Source: Tubiluchus corallicola
Lineage: Eukaryota > Priapulida > Priapulimorpha > Priapulimorphida > Tubiluchidae
Assembly (NCBI GenBank): GCA_030141605.1
Contig: JAQGDQ010000004.1
Coordinates: forward strand, 2,079,001 to 2,143,000
Direction: 5' to 3'
DNA length: 64,000 nt
Below, in pieces: positions 1 to 15,079 of the stretch. The notes below the pieces were generated by a model. That model saw nothing but the letters and a program-made list of their open reading frames with translations, did not search any database and was not told where the DNA came from. The position numbers and the translations under genes were made by a program. Numbering within the stretch: position 1 is the stretch's first letter; each line of letters opens with the position of its first letter.

Positions 1-814
1 TACACATATTCTCTCACCCACCTTTTCTCTCATTAGGGAGCTAGATAATACCAAATGAGCAGAGTCGGGAAATTCGGGTAGCAAAGTCCCGGTCTTTGTA
101 CTTAATGAGTACTTTCTCGTGTATCCACCCTGAAAAACACAAAGTTTGGTTTTCAAGATTTAGAAATTTTAACCGCTAATGTAACTATAATAAGTTTACC
201 TCTTATTTTTGTATAGTCTGTACAGCAACTGCTATGCAAAGAGGTTGATGTCATAAACAAATTGAGACAATTTCGAAATTTAAATTATCAGTGAAAATGA
301 TACATTGAAAGCGGAATGCTCCTTACTGCTGTTATTTACACGTGTGTAGTCAGAATGTTTAATAAATGTTTATAGCCTAGCGGATTTGTGCAAAATAACA
401 CAGGTATTACATAATGGGCAGATTTTTTTATTACATTTTAGGCACCTAAGATATTACATAACGGACAAATTTTATTACAACGTGGGCAGATTATTACATA
501 TTGGTATATTATTAAATATGGGCACATATTACATAATGAATCTTCTCAGACGTTATCGCCTTCAAAATAAACAATGTTACTTCCAACTTAACTTTAGTAA
601 AGCAAAATAAAAATATTTATTTTATTAAAATAGTTTCGAAAAATCCTCTATTGCGACTAGGGAGTGAATCTCTTAAAATACAGAACAGGAGGTAAAGATA
701 ACAAGTAACCTAGAACAAATTGCAATAGAATTTTTCTCTTCAGATTCTATGATAACGTCGAGTTATAAATACACAATATAAACCCAAAAATCTTGTCATT
801 TTTCAATTACGTTG
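1..814. other. Intergenic, AT-rich; degenerate TATTACATAA repeats
   Basis: No gene is supported. Around 400-540 a short motif resembling TATTACATAATGGGCAGA recurs about five times in diverged form, which makes the small open frame there a repeat artefact. Nothing else is recognised. Confidence 0.5.
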
Positions 815-1236
815 TTACAGCTCCATTGTCAGGTCATTTAGAGCAGCGCTGCTTTTTACTTTACTTTTAAATGCTTGACCCCTTAAGTGGTAGTGGCAAA
901 CAGTCCCGGAAGGAAGCTGTCCATTTAGGGAGATCCATCTTTTCGGCAATGCGTCCCGAGTGTTTGTCTCAAGTGAGACTTGGGGTGAAATCAGTTGGTT
1001 GGCAGAGGGCATGAGGCAGCAAAAACGACTTGGCTGGTTGGGACGAACTCGTCCGGGCGTACCACAACGTTGCTTGATTACGGTGATCACTGGAATTAGG
1101 TTATATGCTATCCAATACAATTCTTCGTTGGTGTCAAAATGAAACTAGCAGATGCAAAGTAAAACACACTTCAGTGGAAAGCGTCCAGGTGCTTGAGCCA
1201 TCAGTGGAAAGGGTGCATGTCTCGCTGCCATATAAC
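815..1236 (+). repeat. Left arm of foldback element
   Basis: This arm is the reverse complement of about 2192-2640. The small plus-strand open frame inside it is not conserved as a frame in the partner arm and is not treated as a gene. Confidence 0.7.
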
Positions 1237-2191
1237 AGACATCACTATAATCAGTGGTGCAACACCAAGGGATGAAGCCATCTTGCTCAGGATGGCATAG
1301 AAACATAATGCGACGGCATTTGGGTACGGGATGGGATGGAATGAGTACTATGTTTTTACAAATTGAAGGAATGAGATCATTGTTCCATTTGATGGAACAG
1401 ACTCAGAAGACCAAATCAATCAGCGGAAGACCAAATCACCCCACTCATTGTTGTCAGAAATGGGATACTGGAATAGATCATATAATATCTGTATAAGGCA
1501 TTAAATATCTGTTACAAACTGACTTTGCATGTAACATGAGATCAATGACTGTCTTCTCTAAGCATTCGGGTTCTAATAGCATCCAATGCACATCTTAGAA
1601 CCTGTAAATACACACGATGGCTTTGGTAATTTGCTATACCGCTAGCACGGAATCATGCACAGAAACGATGCTTGTAGTAGTAGTTCATTACCATAAATGC
1701 CAGTACATGCTTTTCTGGACTATATTTATTTACTTATAGAAAATTTAAGTCTTCCTTTATTCTGCTGTAAAGATAAACTAACGCCTTCTATCCCACATCA
1801 GCTAAAATGAGTCCAGTGTCATCTAGTTTATTTGATTGTACTACTAGCTTCAAGGTAGGGCAAACAAATGCGATATTGTACCACAACTGCTGATTACATG
1901 GAGGAACAGTAAAGGATTGGCCACCCCTGTCACCCCTACTTCTACAAATATTACAACGTGCCATACTGTCTTTGTGCAGCATAATGAAATTCTCTTTGTG
2001 TCTTTGATGTTTCTGTAACGTACTATAAAGGTATATCATGCACCAACTCATTCCACAGCTCGAATGTGTGAGATCGCGTGAGATTCCTCCAGCTAACATG
2101 GAACGCTTTTGGTTGCGAGGTGAAGGTTTGATCTAGCTACAATTACCTGCTTGATCATCAAACTCCACATAACAGACAGGTGTGTGATGTC

Positions 2192-2640
2192 GATTCTGAT
2201 GTATGGCACCTAGACATGGGCCCTTTCCGGTGATGGCTCAGGCACCTGGACTCTTTCCACTGAAGTCACCTGTGTGCTATACTTTGCATTCGCTCTTTTC
2301 ACTTTGACACAAACGAGAATTATACTGGAAAGCAGGTATCCCAATTCCAGCAACCGTCATTATAAAGCGCAGTTGTCTTACTCTCCTCCGCCACATATAG
2401 CATGCTTGGGCGAGTCTGTCCCAGCCAGACAAGTCCTTTCTGCTGCCTCCTACCCTTTGCCAACCAATTGGTTTCGAACTAAACCTGCATCTTACTTTGG
2501 GCATCGGTGCAACATTTTGGCAGAATAATTGACTTCGCTAACGGCAGCTTCCTTCTATGGGCAGGTTGTGAAAGGGCCAAATACTCAAAAGTAAAATAAT
2601 AAGCAGTGATGCTTTAAATGACCTGACAATGGCACTGTGA
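2192..2640 (-). repeat. Right arm of foldback element
   Basis: This arm is the reverse complement of about 815-1236 with substitutions and small insertions. The outer end reads AAATGACCTGACAATGG on the plus strand. Confidence 0.7.
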
Positions 2641-5600
2641 CATTATAATTGCAAAATTACAATATTTTTGTATTTATATGGTGTATTTTCTTATCAGTCG
2701 TCAAATTTGATGTGCAAGCTTTCCTTAATTTGCAAGAAATATTCGTTAGATGATGCCAATGATGTTAAAGTTAGATTAAAGTTCTACAGTCTTTTTTTAG
2801 AAATAGAGGGACCATTGAGATTAATGTGTTTTTATAGCAGAATCTTTAGGCACAGTGGTATAAGGCAGAGAGGCCACAATACTCCCCATTTCTTTATTTC
2901 ACTTTATGTTTATTTCATTTTTAATAATGACTTTGAAAATATTTGGCATCATCACTTAACGAAGAAGACGAAAAATCAAAGGAGGTTTGTACATTAAATT
3001 TACAATTCAGTTCTAAACATCTAAATCCTGACTGAACATCAGTTCCATTATTTTTATTATTTTTGTTTTACTTCTTTATTTTGCATTACTGATATTTTTT
3101 GGGTTCAATTTAAATTTCTAAGATTCATTCATTTTTATTTGATTGACGATGGCCAAGGCGCATTCTATAGCTATTAAATGAAATTTAAAAATACTTTCGT
3201 GTTAGTTGCTATTTTTTTAATCATTAATTTAAAATTCCTGATCAATCAAAATTTGTTTTAAATAGAATAATTTACTACAATTTAAAAACTTTAAAAACTA
3301 TTAACGCACTGATTTTCATTTGTTATTTCATTTAGGGCTAAAATACCAAATTGCCAATAATTTTTACTTATTTTTACTTCTTTTTTGCTTATTTTCACAT
3401 GCTATAGTTGCCATCCAAAAATTTTAAATGACAATGCATGTAACCTTTGTTATGGTGTTTAGGGACTTCCAAAGCGCCTATGTAACATAATGAAGCCATC
3501 AACAATTACAAACCTTCAGTGCAGAGATCAGAAACTGACTATAATAACAACATCAGAAAAATATTTGCTGCAAGGGTCACCGAGGATGTTTCTAAGATGT
3601 CGCTATAATCCATTTTTTGTCCCCAACTATATGTGTGTTGAATTTCACACTTTTCTGAAAAATCCTATATTTTTTCTGATTAAATCGTAAAACAGTTCAC
3701 GAACTGCAATTTTTTAGACCAGCTAAAGCATTATATGTATAAAATCAGCTGTCCATGCATAACTACCCATTTCCTTCCAAGGACTCAATGCTACAACTGC
3801 GTTGTAAAAACTTACTTCGTTTTTTAATCTGCATCCAGAAAACCTGAAAAATATTGTTTATAAAATAAATAAGAATTAAATGAGTCAAATTGTAACCAAG
3901 TAAATTATTTTGTTTATTTAAAGACATTATGCAAATTCGTTTCGCACTAACTTGTAAAGTTAACTTATTCTGACAATGTCATAAGAGATAGATTAGCGGC
4001 TAATGCGATGACACGTGTTTTATACGATTGTTGACAAACTTGGATTAAGTTTATTGGACCGTTTGAAAAAAATCACAGCAGCGTATTAATTATACGTATG
4101 TACGATTCGAAACAACTTTGCTTGAAGCTTTTTTATTTTACCTGGTTAGTCCTTTTCCAGAGTAGACAGTGCTGTAATATTCACTAGATTCCTTTATTCC
4201 TATGCCGTAGTAGTGATATCTGCAATTATGTAAGTTTTAAGTTGATACATAAATTGATAATTCTACATCATTATTAATGTACATGCGAACGTAATGTTGA
4301 AATAATAGCCTTTAAACTCATAATGTTAGTAAATCAATTTCAAAGAAATGTCTTGTAGAACTGCTGTCGAATATGAAGACGAATTCTTGATCCTCAGATC
4401 TTCGCAGTATTGTGAACAAGCGTGATGATTGATTGACGTCTTAACTACCGACTGTTTTTTAGTTAGCAGTAACATGGATTCAAGATTTATATTAATTTTG
4501 AGCCTCTTCTTTTAGTTGTTTTATTTAAGAAGGATATCTCATGGAGTTCTGAGAGCATATAGGTACACAACGCTGAATTAATAGTTGATGTTTGCCAGTT
4601 ATAGACCAGAGCGGCGTATATAAACTTACTTGGAGTGCCCTCTGGTACCCAGCCTTCTTGTCGTCAAATGAGGAAATTTTTGCCGTATGGTCTGCAAGCA
4701 GAATTGCATAACGTCAAACACTTACAAAAAATGCTTAAATGCTCTGCTTTTTGATCATATTTACTCTACATTTCTAATTTTAAAACATACTCTGCTTTAG
4801 TAGATTGTAGATTTAACATGTAGATTGTAGATATGTAAGATCACAAATTGTAAAACCAAGACAGCCACCTCTAATACCATGTTGAATCTATAGCAGTTCC
4901 CATATGTTTTGTGTATATACTGCACTGTGCTGTACTGCATTGCACTGTACTGTACTATACTACGCTATACTGTACTACACTATAATATACTGTACTGTAC
5001 AATATATACGGCTATGTCTACTATAGTACCACTATCATACTACTATAGTACTATTATACACCAAACGTCTGGAAGGTGCGACAAATTTAGGATGCTATTA
5101 TATGTGGCTATCTTGACTTTGTAATTTGTGATTTTGCTAAGACTCTTCAATGATGAACTAAATGTATAATATTGTAATTTTAGTTCTAACTAATGGGCAT
5201 ATTGATAATAAAGCATATCGATATCACAATCAGATTCTTTTTTCAAATACGCATTTCAGCACGTTGTGCCACCTTCATGGATCTAGAAAACAATGCACCA
5301 TATATTCAACATATTTTAAACGACATCAAAACCATCAAACTAAAGAATAACCAAATCTTGCAGAAACAATTGACCTAGGTATGAGTATAACACACATATC
5401 TCTCTCACAATTTTAGCTAAAATTTACAGCTCAGAATCATAGTTTTTATAATTAGAAACACAGGTCATCAGCCAGACCTCCAACGTGGTAAACCTAACAG
5501 AAGAAGTAAGCACACTTTAGGTCGAAATAGCGAGAAACATTATAATTATAACTACTTATGCTTAGGTAACTATTTCTGTTAAAATTTTGTTCTGATTGCT

Positions 5601-6186
5601 CTAATTTTGACTATTATGTTCGTTCGTATGTTTTGCACTCATAATGCTTAAAATATGTTGACTATTCTTCCAGTTCCTTCAAAAAGGCACAATGCACTGA
5701 AAAGTAATAGAGTTTAAAATCTGACTTGTATTTAACAAAAATTCCAGAACTATGTCACGACTTTACAGTAATAAACAGTAATTTTAGTTGGAAAAGTACA
5801 TTTTTTGAAGAGTTGATCTTACAAAGTTGAGTTTTTATAAAAAAAACACACGTATTCCAGTCTATATGCGTCATCATAGCCGTCGGACTGTACTCAAGCA
5901 CTTTGCGAAAAGTGTTTCGTTAGGACTAACGTAAAAATACGGTAGTGTCCTTTAGCAGGGTCTCGTGAATAACTCACCACCACTCACAACTCTCACTCAG
6001 CTAATAACAACATTGCATTCTCGCGTAAATTTTAAGTTTCAACTAAATGTACAGCCATGCCTAATACAATAAATTAATATTCGGTCCCAGATTTGCAGAT
6101 ATGTACAAGAACTACGAGGCAAAATCGAAACAAATTCTTTGATTTTACTTCAATGACATTCTGACTGTACAACATCAACAACGCAC
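2641..6186. other. Intergenic, AT-rich; no gene seen
   Basis: No supported coding sequence. A degenerate pentanucleotide array of TACTG/TACTA type occupies about 4912-5010. A TATA-like GTATATAAAC occurs near 4615 but no recognisable gene follows it. Confidence 0.5.
4912..5010. repeat. Degenerate (TACTG)n microsatellite
   Basis: Units such as CTGTA, CTGCA, CTATA and CTACA follow each other for about 100 bp. The open frame across it, rich in Tyr, Cys and Leu, is a by-product of the repeat. Confidence 0.7.
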
Positions 6187-6310
6187 CTTGCCAAATGTTG
6201 CTGCACAAGCCGGCTCAAGATTTTCATTTCTGCAGAAGTCCAAGTAATGAGTGTAAAGTATACACCTAGGTAGACACACTCCTTCACAAACACAGTAATT
6301 ATCTTCTAAC
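6187..6310 (-). CDS. Candidate exon, cysteine-rich extracellular domain
   Basis: On the minus strand a 124-nt open stretch runs from an acceptor (ACCTATAG) to a donor (GGCAAG then GTGCGT). It would encode about 41 residues after completing one split codon, including [13 protein letters not shown] and ending [11 protein letters not shown]. Six cysteines in 41 residues with CxCxxxC spacing suggest a small disulphide domain, loosely Kazal- or follistatin-like, but the family is not established. No neighbouring exons were identified, so it could be an orphan exon, part of a gene beyond recognition, or chance. Confidence 0.25.
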
Positions 6311-7689
6311 CTATAGGTAAAAGTAGCTAAAAGTAAAAGAACACATAAATTGTGTTTTTGTAATAGGCCATCAAAAAGGACAAAAAGGATCTGAAACATG
6401 AGAATGAAAATGAAGTAAAAACAAGAAATGAAGAAAATGTTATTTATAATGTGTATCATTTTTAATGTAAAAATGCAGTAAATCAATTCTAAATGCTAAG
6501 AATTGACGACAATGTTAAAAGTAACAGCAGCAGATGCAACAACAACAGCACAACGATACCTTATAAAATTATATTGTTCTTACAAAGGTTATGAATGTCA
6601 TGTTACGGTTTGCTACCACTGGTAAACTACTTTATTATTAATTTAGTAAATATGTCTGATGTCGATTCCTGTTGCAGTGTTTAACTATGCTCCTGCTATT
6701 AAACACAAATACAGGTCATAAGATGACTCCGATTGACTCCAGTGATGCTGGCACAATAGTAAAGAAAGTTAGAATGAACGATAAGCCTGTTTCAAAGAAC
6801 ATCCGTTTATTTAAGCTGCTGATCTGTCTAACCCAAAAACACTAATATCACATGCGTCAAATAAGTTACATTCGCGATAGTATTCACAAAATATACGTTT
6901 AGTAGTTATTGTCATCGATCGAGCATCCATTAACGATATCAGCAGCAAAACTTGTTTAACTAACGTGTATGTTTTGTTAAAACACATGGTGAAACACTTG
7001 GGCATATTTAGCTACATCTTCAGCATATGTCTACCTTAATCTGCGAAGTAAATATTAGCATATGCAAGTTTCCAGGATGTGAGCGGTAGGTAACGTGAAC
7101 TGAATACAGTGGAGCGATGTCTTTGTTACTGATTGAAGGCAGAGCGCGATATCCTTCTTGAAAACTACTTCTCAACGATAAAGTAATTTTTACTGTTTAT
7201 GCTATAAGTTGAAACTGAGGTAACACTTTTGTCAGCAAATCCTAAAAACCAAATTCTCTGTTTCTTACACCCCTAAATCATCCACCTCATTTTGTTTGCA
7301 AACAGATTAGGAATATGAAAGCTTATCACGGTTCGGATGCATTTTATCTAGGTAAACATGCATTGTGCATTATTGCTTCCAAGCCGCTATTACCACTTGT
7401 GTTACTTCTTGTTTGCATAACTTTTATCCACGCGCTGTTAAAACACAGAAGCCAGCTCAGAAACTCAGGTGCTGGCTTGACTTTGTTTTTGTAAAGAAAC
7501 CATTTTACCATTTTCAGCAAATTAACACGATTAGAAACGGGTTATATTACATGTAATAAGAATGAATTATAATAACAAGAGAACACTTTTTTCAGTTTAC
7601 AATTTTAAATTCACAGCATGCTTCATTCACATGACATGTCACTCCTGTCAGTTACATGAGCTTTAGCCGATTGTGCGTCTTGAGAACAT
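6311..7689. other. Intergenic; nothing recognised
   Basis: AT-rich sequence with no supported coding sequence on either strand. A short hairpin (AGCCAGCTCAG with CTGGCT) near 7450-7475 is the only structure noted. Confidence 0.5.
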
Positions 7690-8540
7690 GGAACAGGTGC
7701 TGTCATTGTGAGTGCGTGGATTGTATTTAGGCGTTGTGAACCTGAGTGTGTGACTTCTATTTAGGCATCGATCTGAATGAATGACTTCTATTTAGGTACT
7801 GTTAATGTGAAGGCATAGTTTTTATTTAGATATTGTGGAATTGAGTGCATGGCTTTTATTTCACACCTGGTCAGTATGAGTGCATGGCTCTATTTTAGAC
7901 ATGATCAGTATGATTGCATGGTTACTACTTTAGACATGGTCAGTATGAATGCGTGGCTTCTATTTTACACATGGTCAGTGTGAGTGCATGGCTTCTATTT
8001 TAGTGCATGGCTACCATTTTAGACATTGTCATTGTGAGTGTATGTTTCTATTTATATCTAGTCAATGTGTGGATGGATGGCTTCTATTTTAGACATTGTC
8101 AGTATGAGTGCATAGTTCTATTTTAGACATTGTCCGTGTTAGTGTATAATTTCTATTTTAGACATTGTCAATGTGAGTGCATAGTTACTATTTTAGACAT
8201 TGTCAATGTGAGTGTATAGTTTCTATTTTAGACATTTCCAATGCGAGAGCATGAAGACTTCCGGCTACAGCATTTTATGCAGACATTGTCATAGTGAAGA
8301 ATTTTAAACATATCTATGCATGTGATGGCATAGCTACTAATTAGATATTATCATTTATCTTGTGCAGGACTTCTGTTCAATGTTGTCAGAATGAACCAAT
8401 TTTTTTTCAGACATTGTTAGTGTAATAGCGTGACATCTATTCCCACGTATTTAAGTAAGGATGTGAACTTTTCTGACATTCTGGAAGTCAGCGTATGATT
8501 GCTCTTATTCTGGCATTGTCATTGTCGGGTAGTAGAATGT
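7690..8540. repeat. Degenerate minisatellite, unit about 36-44 bp
   Basis: Some twenty diverged copies of a unit resembling TTTTAGACATTGTCAGTG followed by TGAGTGCATGGCTTCTA run head to tail. The most similar copies lie at about 7860-8230 and the edges decay. There is no coding content. The gradient, with a homogeneous centre and eroded flanks, suggests an old tandem expansion. Confidence 0.85.
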
Positions 8541-10222
<1,682 letters not shown>

Positions 10223-12120
10223 CCTGGTAGGGAATATCAGAAATTTTCCCGTGTTTATTTTGTTATAAGACTTACTATAATTTTACTGAATAGGCTTATA
10301 TGCCAATGCATAATTAGGTCTGTAATAAACATTTGTAAGGGGCGCCTGCCGGCAAAATGTGTTAGAATGGCCAGGGTCGCAAGTTTGTTAAACGCAAGGT
10401 TTCTAGGATATTAGCATTTGGCTTAGTCTTTAATTAAATAATCTGCACCTCAGTGCATTTTTTGTAATGACGTACAAACACAATCTACCAAAGGATCAAG
10501 TTCACATGAAAACAATAATTACTCTCACATATTCTTACAAATTTACAAACTCTCGCTCTAAAATTTACAAACCTGTTACGTTTTTGTTTAGGTGATTTTT
10601 GCTTTGTGGTTCTTCACTCAACTGCTGACCATTGTTAAACCATTGTCCATCTCTTTTATCCGTTTGTCCGTGGTAAGCAGCTATTAAATGCACAGGCTGA
10701 GTTTGATCACACATTGTCGGGGTTTATCTGCATCATAGTTTTATACAAGTGATTTACAGTATTGCGTAAAGAGGTGATAACTTCAAACGGGCGAAGTTAA
10801 CCGCACTAATTCGCTATGTTATCCTCAACACCACACTTTTTTGTCATTTTTCCTTTTCCGAAGTCGGCTATGTAATCATAATTTTCATTCAGATTTTCAG
10901 TAATGTAATCTACTAACATAATTCTTGGGACGCTGATGATGAGAAATAGATGTTCAACATTGAATTCTTCTGTTTTTGAATTAATTTTGCATGTCTCGCA
11001 TTTTGTACCCCTAAGTGCTGTCTATCTGATAACTGCACGTTTTGGGCCCTTTTGCTATACCATGCACGTCTCGCACTTCTCCAATAATTCAAGAAATCAC
11101 AGAATCACATCAGTCCTGATCCGGCAATGTTACAGGTGACGTCAGGCCACGCCGATTATTACACCTGATTTTTATTATTAGGGCTCATCTATAATGGTAG
11201 TAATATTTAATGACGCTGTAGTGATGACGTCATGGTGATATTCATCTAAATATATGTTTATAATCATTTGAAAGCGTAAAGAATTTTTTACCTATGTACA
11301 GTGGCTAAGTCAACGGTATTGTAACAAAGGTGGCACTCAAAATGAGTATGAATACGCCACTTAGGTTATACCTGCGCGTTATCGGTTTGGTTTATTGGAA
11401 GAGAGCTTATTTGCACAATCCGGCGCAAGTTTACACGGTAAACCCTACATGTGTCTTATATGTGACTTGCACCGAAGTTTTTTACTTGATAAGTCATATT
11501 CGCTGTAACCAGATTGATGTTCATTTCTTCTCACTGCGGCTCTTTTGATCATCAAAAATGTCTGCATGTAAGGTCAGGTGTATTAGTTACAAATCTACAT
11601 TTATATATTGCTCAAATGTAATTGTTACACTGAGTTATTATTACATTTGCCTAGCTTAGGTTAGACTGTCTTTCTTTATTGACAATGTAGTTACACATTA
11701 AGACAATTTCCCAGTCGATGTAGTTAAAGGGTTGGTACTACAGCAAATAGTAACCACATACGTTTCCTTTTAACGTCACAGTGCCAATTAAAATATAGTT
11801 AATTAATAGGCTAATAAAATGATAACAAATATAATCACAAAGTATGAACTATTACATGTACTATTAGCTACATATGAATACTATGTTGCTCATACACTTG
11901 CTAGTTTGCCTTTATGCAGACATCTTATAACCTCCGCAACCGCACAACTTTTTCGTGGCTACGGAACTATTTGTATTTCCACGCATAAATGAGGAGATTC
12001 ACTACAGAATTTAAAATTACCAACAGGTCAGTTACATAAATAAGTCTATTCCAGGGAACGCTGTATTCGCCTGTTTCAATTACTATCAAATGAGTCACTG
12101 ATACGCGCTTTATCTTCTAC
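10223..12120. other. Intergenic; nothing recognised
   Basis: Small open frames occur but none has splice signals, family similarity or a convincing composition. Confidence 0.45.
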
Positions 12121-12145
12121 TTGAAATGTTCTTCTTTGCTCCTAG

Positions 12146-12426
12146 TGATATCAAGCTGTCTGCTTTTCATCCACACAATATATGCAGAAGTTTCTGCTGT
12201 AAAGAACTGTTATTATGATGACGATGACATGCACCGTATAATCTGTGCCAGCCATTGGAAACTGTTTATGAAACTTTTAATGAGACAAGGGGTTATACCA
12301 CATAACCATTGGAACAAGAGTGCAGAAACAAGACCAAATCCATATGGATGTGGCAGTGGCAGTGACAACGGTTGCGTGGTGGAGGGCATAAGTTGTGTTG
12401 ATATACATGTCGTTTGTGACTCATAG
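12146..12426 (+). CDS. Candidate terminal exon, secreted Cys-containing protein
   Basis: The frame is open from 12094 to a TAG at 12424-12426. It has no in-frame ATG, but a polypyrimidine tract with an acceptor (TTCTTTGCTCCTAG) ends at 12145. The encoded start is strongly hydrophobic (ISSCLLFIHTIYAEVSA), like a signal peptide with cleavage after IYA. It is followed by an acidic run (YYDDDD) and six cysteines, four of them in the last 25 residues, ending CVDIHVVCDS. An upstream exon supplying the Met would be required; the split codon xTG would become ATG if that exon ends in A. No family is recognised. It could be a small secreted peptide gene, a pseudogene or chance. Confidence 0.35.
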
Positions 12427-14857
12427 CAAGCTTGACTGACACCACGAGGTAAAAGCCAAATATTCCCCATTTTGACGAAAGGCAGCAAAAAAACTTGGCA
12501 AAACATAAATTTTAGAGTAAAAAATGTGCTGATTACCAGTAATAACTATTTAAATAAGTACAATATGATTAGTTTGCATACGAATAGAACTACCAGAATA
12601 CAGTTTTAATGATAATAGAATTAGTGTTTTGTAGATATATATATTATTAAATATATATTACATCGAGTCTGGCCTCGAAGCACAGGCTTTCTTGTTGTAG
12701 AAGACATGCGTTATTTTTGTGGCGTAACTCTGTTGTAGAGAACTTATGGCGATGGCAAAGATATGCGTATAATTATTTGTTCATTCTTTAACTTAAATAA
12801 TTAGAATCTGTTTAAAGTCAATTTAAAGTCTGTATAAAGAATTGTGACTATTTCGTCAGTGTGACAGTGTCATTCTTTATTAATTTGCAAAAGCTCTAAA
12901 ATTTAATTTCACAAATTAAACGGAGTCGAATATGAAGTCAATATAAGAAGTTGAATTTTCATTTTGCGTACGTCAGGCACACATCGTGTACCATCACTGC
13001 GTCACTACTACCATGTCAGTTAATTTGGGTAAAGATGTGTTTTCTTACATTTTCCTTATTTACACAAAAATATCTTGTCACATTTATGCATTTCCTTAAA
13101 AGGCAACTCGCGTTTTCGCGTTTTTAACTTTTCGAGAGAAGTTTGATCTCTTGACATGTTAATCTTAACAGTATCACAATATGACACGTGTGTCTCGGCA
13201 GCTGCAGGTGTCAGTTGCAAATAGATCAACAAAATGCAGCAGCAACAGCAGCAGCATCACTATAGCAGAAAGGCTTCTGTCCGCAAGTTCAATGCAGGCA
13301 GGTCCACAAAATGCAGCAGTAATAGCAGTTTTGACGTAACAGTAGATAGAGACACAAGTGTATAGTGTAGGTGCACAAGTGTTTAAATTTCATGTATATA
13401 TATATATATATATATTATGTGTGTTCTATGAACTTTTAGTTCTAAACAAAATTTTTACTTACTTAGAAGTGCAATAAAGTAGTAAACTCAGTTATATGGT
13501 CTTAAGAGAGTATGGTCTTAACTAGTTAAGTGACTAAAAATGTTTGTTGGCAATTTATAGTGTAAGCAAAAAAAAAATATGCATAGCCAAATTTAAACCT
13601 ACAGGTGCTATATTTTCACATACGTTGACTAGAGTGATTTTACATTAGACTAGCATTATGAAAATGAAACACAGTATACCCATTTCTACTGCTTCCATGT
13701 GTCATTCAACCTGAAACTCTAACATTAACTAAAATAGTTTTGTAGAAAATGAAAACTATACGTGCGACTTATCTTAATTTATTTGATCCTAATCTGATTT
13801 ATCTGCATTTGCTATTGCTGCTAGATGGCAACATAAACATACAACCCTACAACTTCAGTACAATATCAAAATCAATACTGCGGGCTTTAAGCGCAGCAAG
13901 AATCAGTGAGAAATTGTTTCTGAAAGCAAACTCATATTTGTTATTATAAAAACTCTGAATATGCTCTACTGCTTTGTACACAAACGCGCGCGCGCACACG
14001 CACATGCACCTTTTCACCCTTTCGCAAACACTGTTCACAACGCTTCAATGCAGGACAGTGTAATATACCATGCAAAGCAACACAATAAAATAAAATACGA
14101 TGCAGCAGTAACTTAGAATGCAATGCATAACAATACTATACAATGTGTGCAGACTCAGTGCTATAAGCAGTTTTAAAAATTGTGAACTCAAGTCTGTTAA
14201 AGATGAGCACTGGAGAGAAATACTGTTATGCCTAATAAATACATAATAATAAACATTCCAGAGTAAAACTACTATACCACATTACGGAGATACCGACTTC
14301 GACTGTGATACTAAAATAATGTCAGTACCTGCAGCTCCGCGAAGAATCATTTTTTGCAATTTCCGACAGAACAATTAATGATGAGTAAAAACTATTGTTC
14401 TAACATTGCGTAACACCGAAATTGTTTGCTTTAAATCTACACTGTTTCTCTGTGCATACTTGTTTGCTTATCTGCTTCCCCGTGAGGTAAATACATATGT
14501 GTGTGACAAACCATCTATTATTTACGATATTTATGTTTACTTGTTTGTCACCTTTTCACTTCACAGTCAAGTTCTTATTAGTGATAGCTGTAGCACATGC
14601 TAGTGTAATTTGCTTGCATTATAGTAGTCACTATAGTAGTATTGTATAGTTAGCATAATTAGTGTAGTAGTGTAGGAGTATTTCAAATGTGTGAAACCCG
14701 TACAAGTATGAAGTGTACATGATACATACTTTACAGCTACGGCCTGAGACGTGCAACCTGGCAGTCAGTCGGCTGTTATTGAAAGGCTTAGGTCACGTAA
14801 AATGACCATCGTCTGATCTTTCACGTCTGTGAAAAGACAGCCAGAAATGTCGGTTAG
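12427..14857. other. Intergenic; short CAG and TA repeats
   Basis: A CAG-rich patch (about 13230-13330) and a (TA)n run (about 13393-13416) are present, and a GC/CA dinucleotide stretch lies at about 13983-14005. No gene is supported. Confidence 0.5.
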
Positions 14858-14874
14858 CATTGTCGATGTTATAG

Positions 14875-15079
14875 TGCAGTAGACGTCACTATTTCTTCTG
14901 TCAACAGCCATTGTTTACAGTGCTTGGGTACGAGTACGTTGCTTTGGTTTGATGAGGTGGTTACCGTTACCGTCATTGTCCGAGGATTCAAACCTGAAGT
15001 CACGCTAAAGTTTATGGTGGACAGTCCATTGTTGGTGGAGAAAACCATAGTTGGTGAATCCATGGATGTTACCCCAAAG
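14875..15079 (+). CDS. Candidate exon, beta-rich segment, family unknown
   Basis: An open frame from 14858 to the TGA at 15101-15103 shows an alternating hydrophobic pattern, for example EVVTVTVIVRGFKPEVTLKF followed by MVDSPLLVEKTIVG. That suggests beta strands of an extracellular repeat domain. Possible splice sites are TTATAG before 14875 and AAAG/GTTAGC after 15079, giving phase 1 in and phase 0 out. The minus strand is also open here, so coding is not proven. No neighbouring exons or family were identified. Confidence 0.25.

Larger units (their letters stand above)
815..2640. mobile_element. Foldback element with about 420-bp inverted repeats
   Basis: The left arm (about 815-1236) is matched by the reverse complement of the right arm (about 2192-2640). 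Shared landmarks are CCATTGTCAGGTCATTTA at the outer ends, CCAATTGGTTGGCAAAGG-like and GGGACGAACTCG-like blocks, and AGTGGAAAG(A/C)GTCCAGGTG near the inner ends. The arms are imperfect, with indels. The roughly 950-bp centre carries only short broken frames and no transposase is recognised. No clear target-site duplication was found, so the exact termini are uncertain. This is probably a non-autonomous DNA transposon of unknown superfamily. Confidence 0.75.

Noticed and set aside
1788-2099. 103-codon minus-strand frame with a CxxC pair
   Set aside because: It sits in the centre of the foldback element, and no transposase or zinc-finger family could be recognised.
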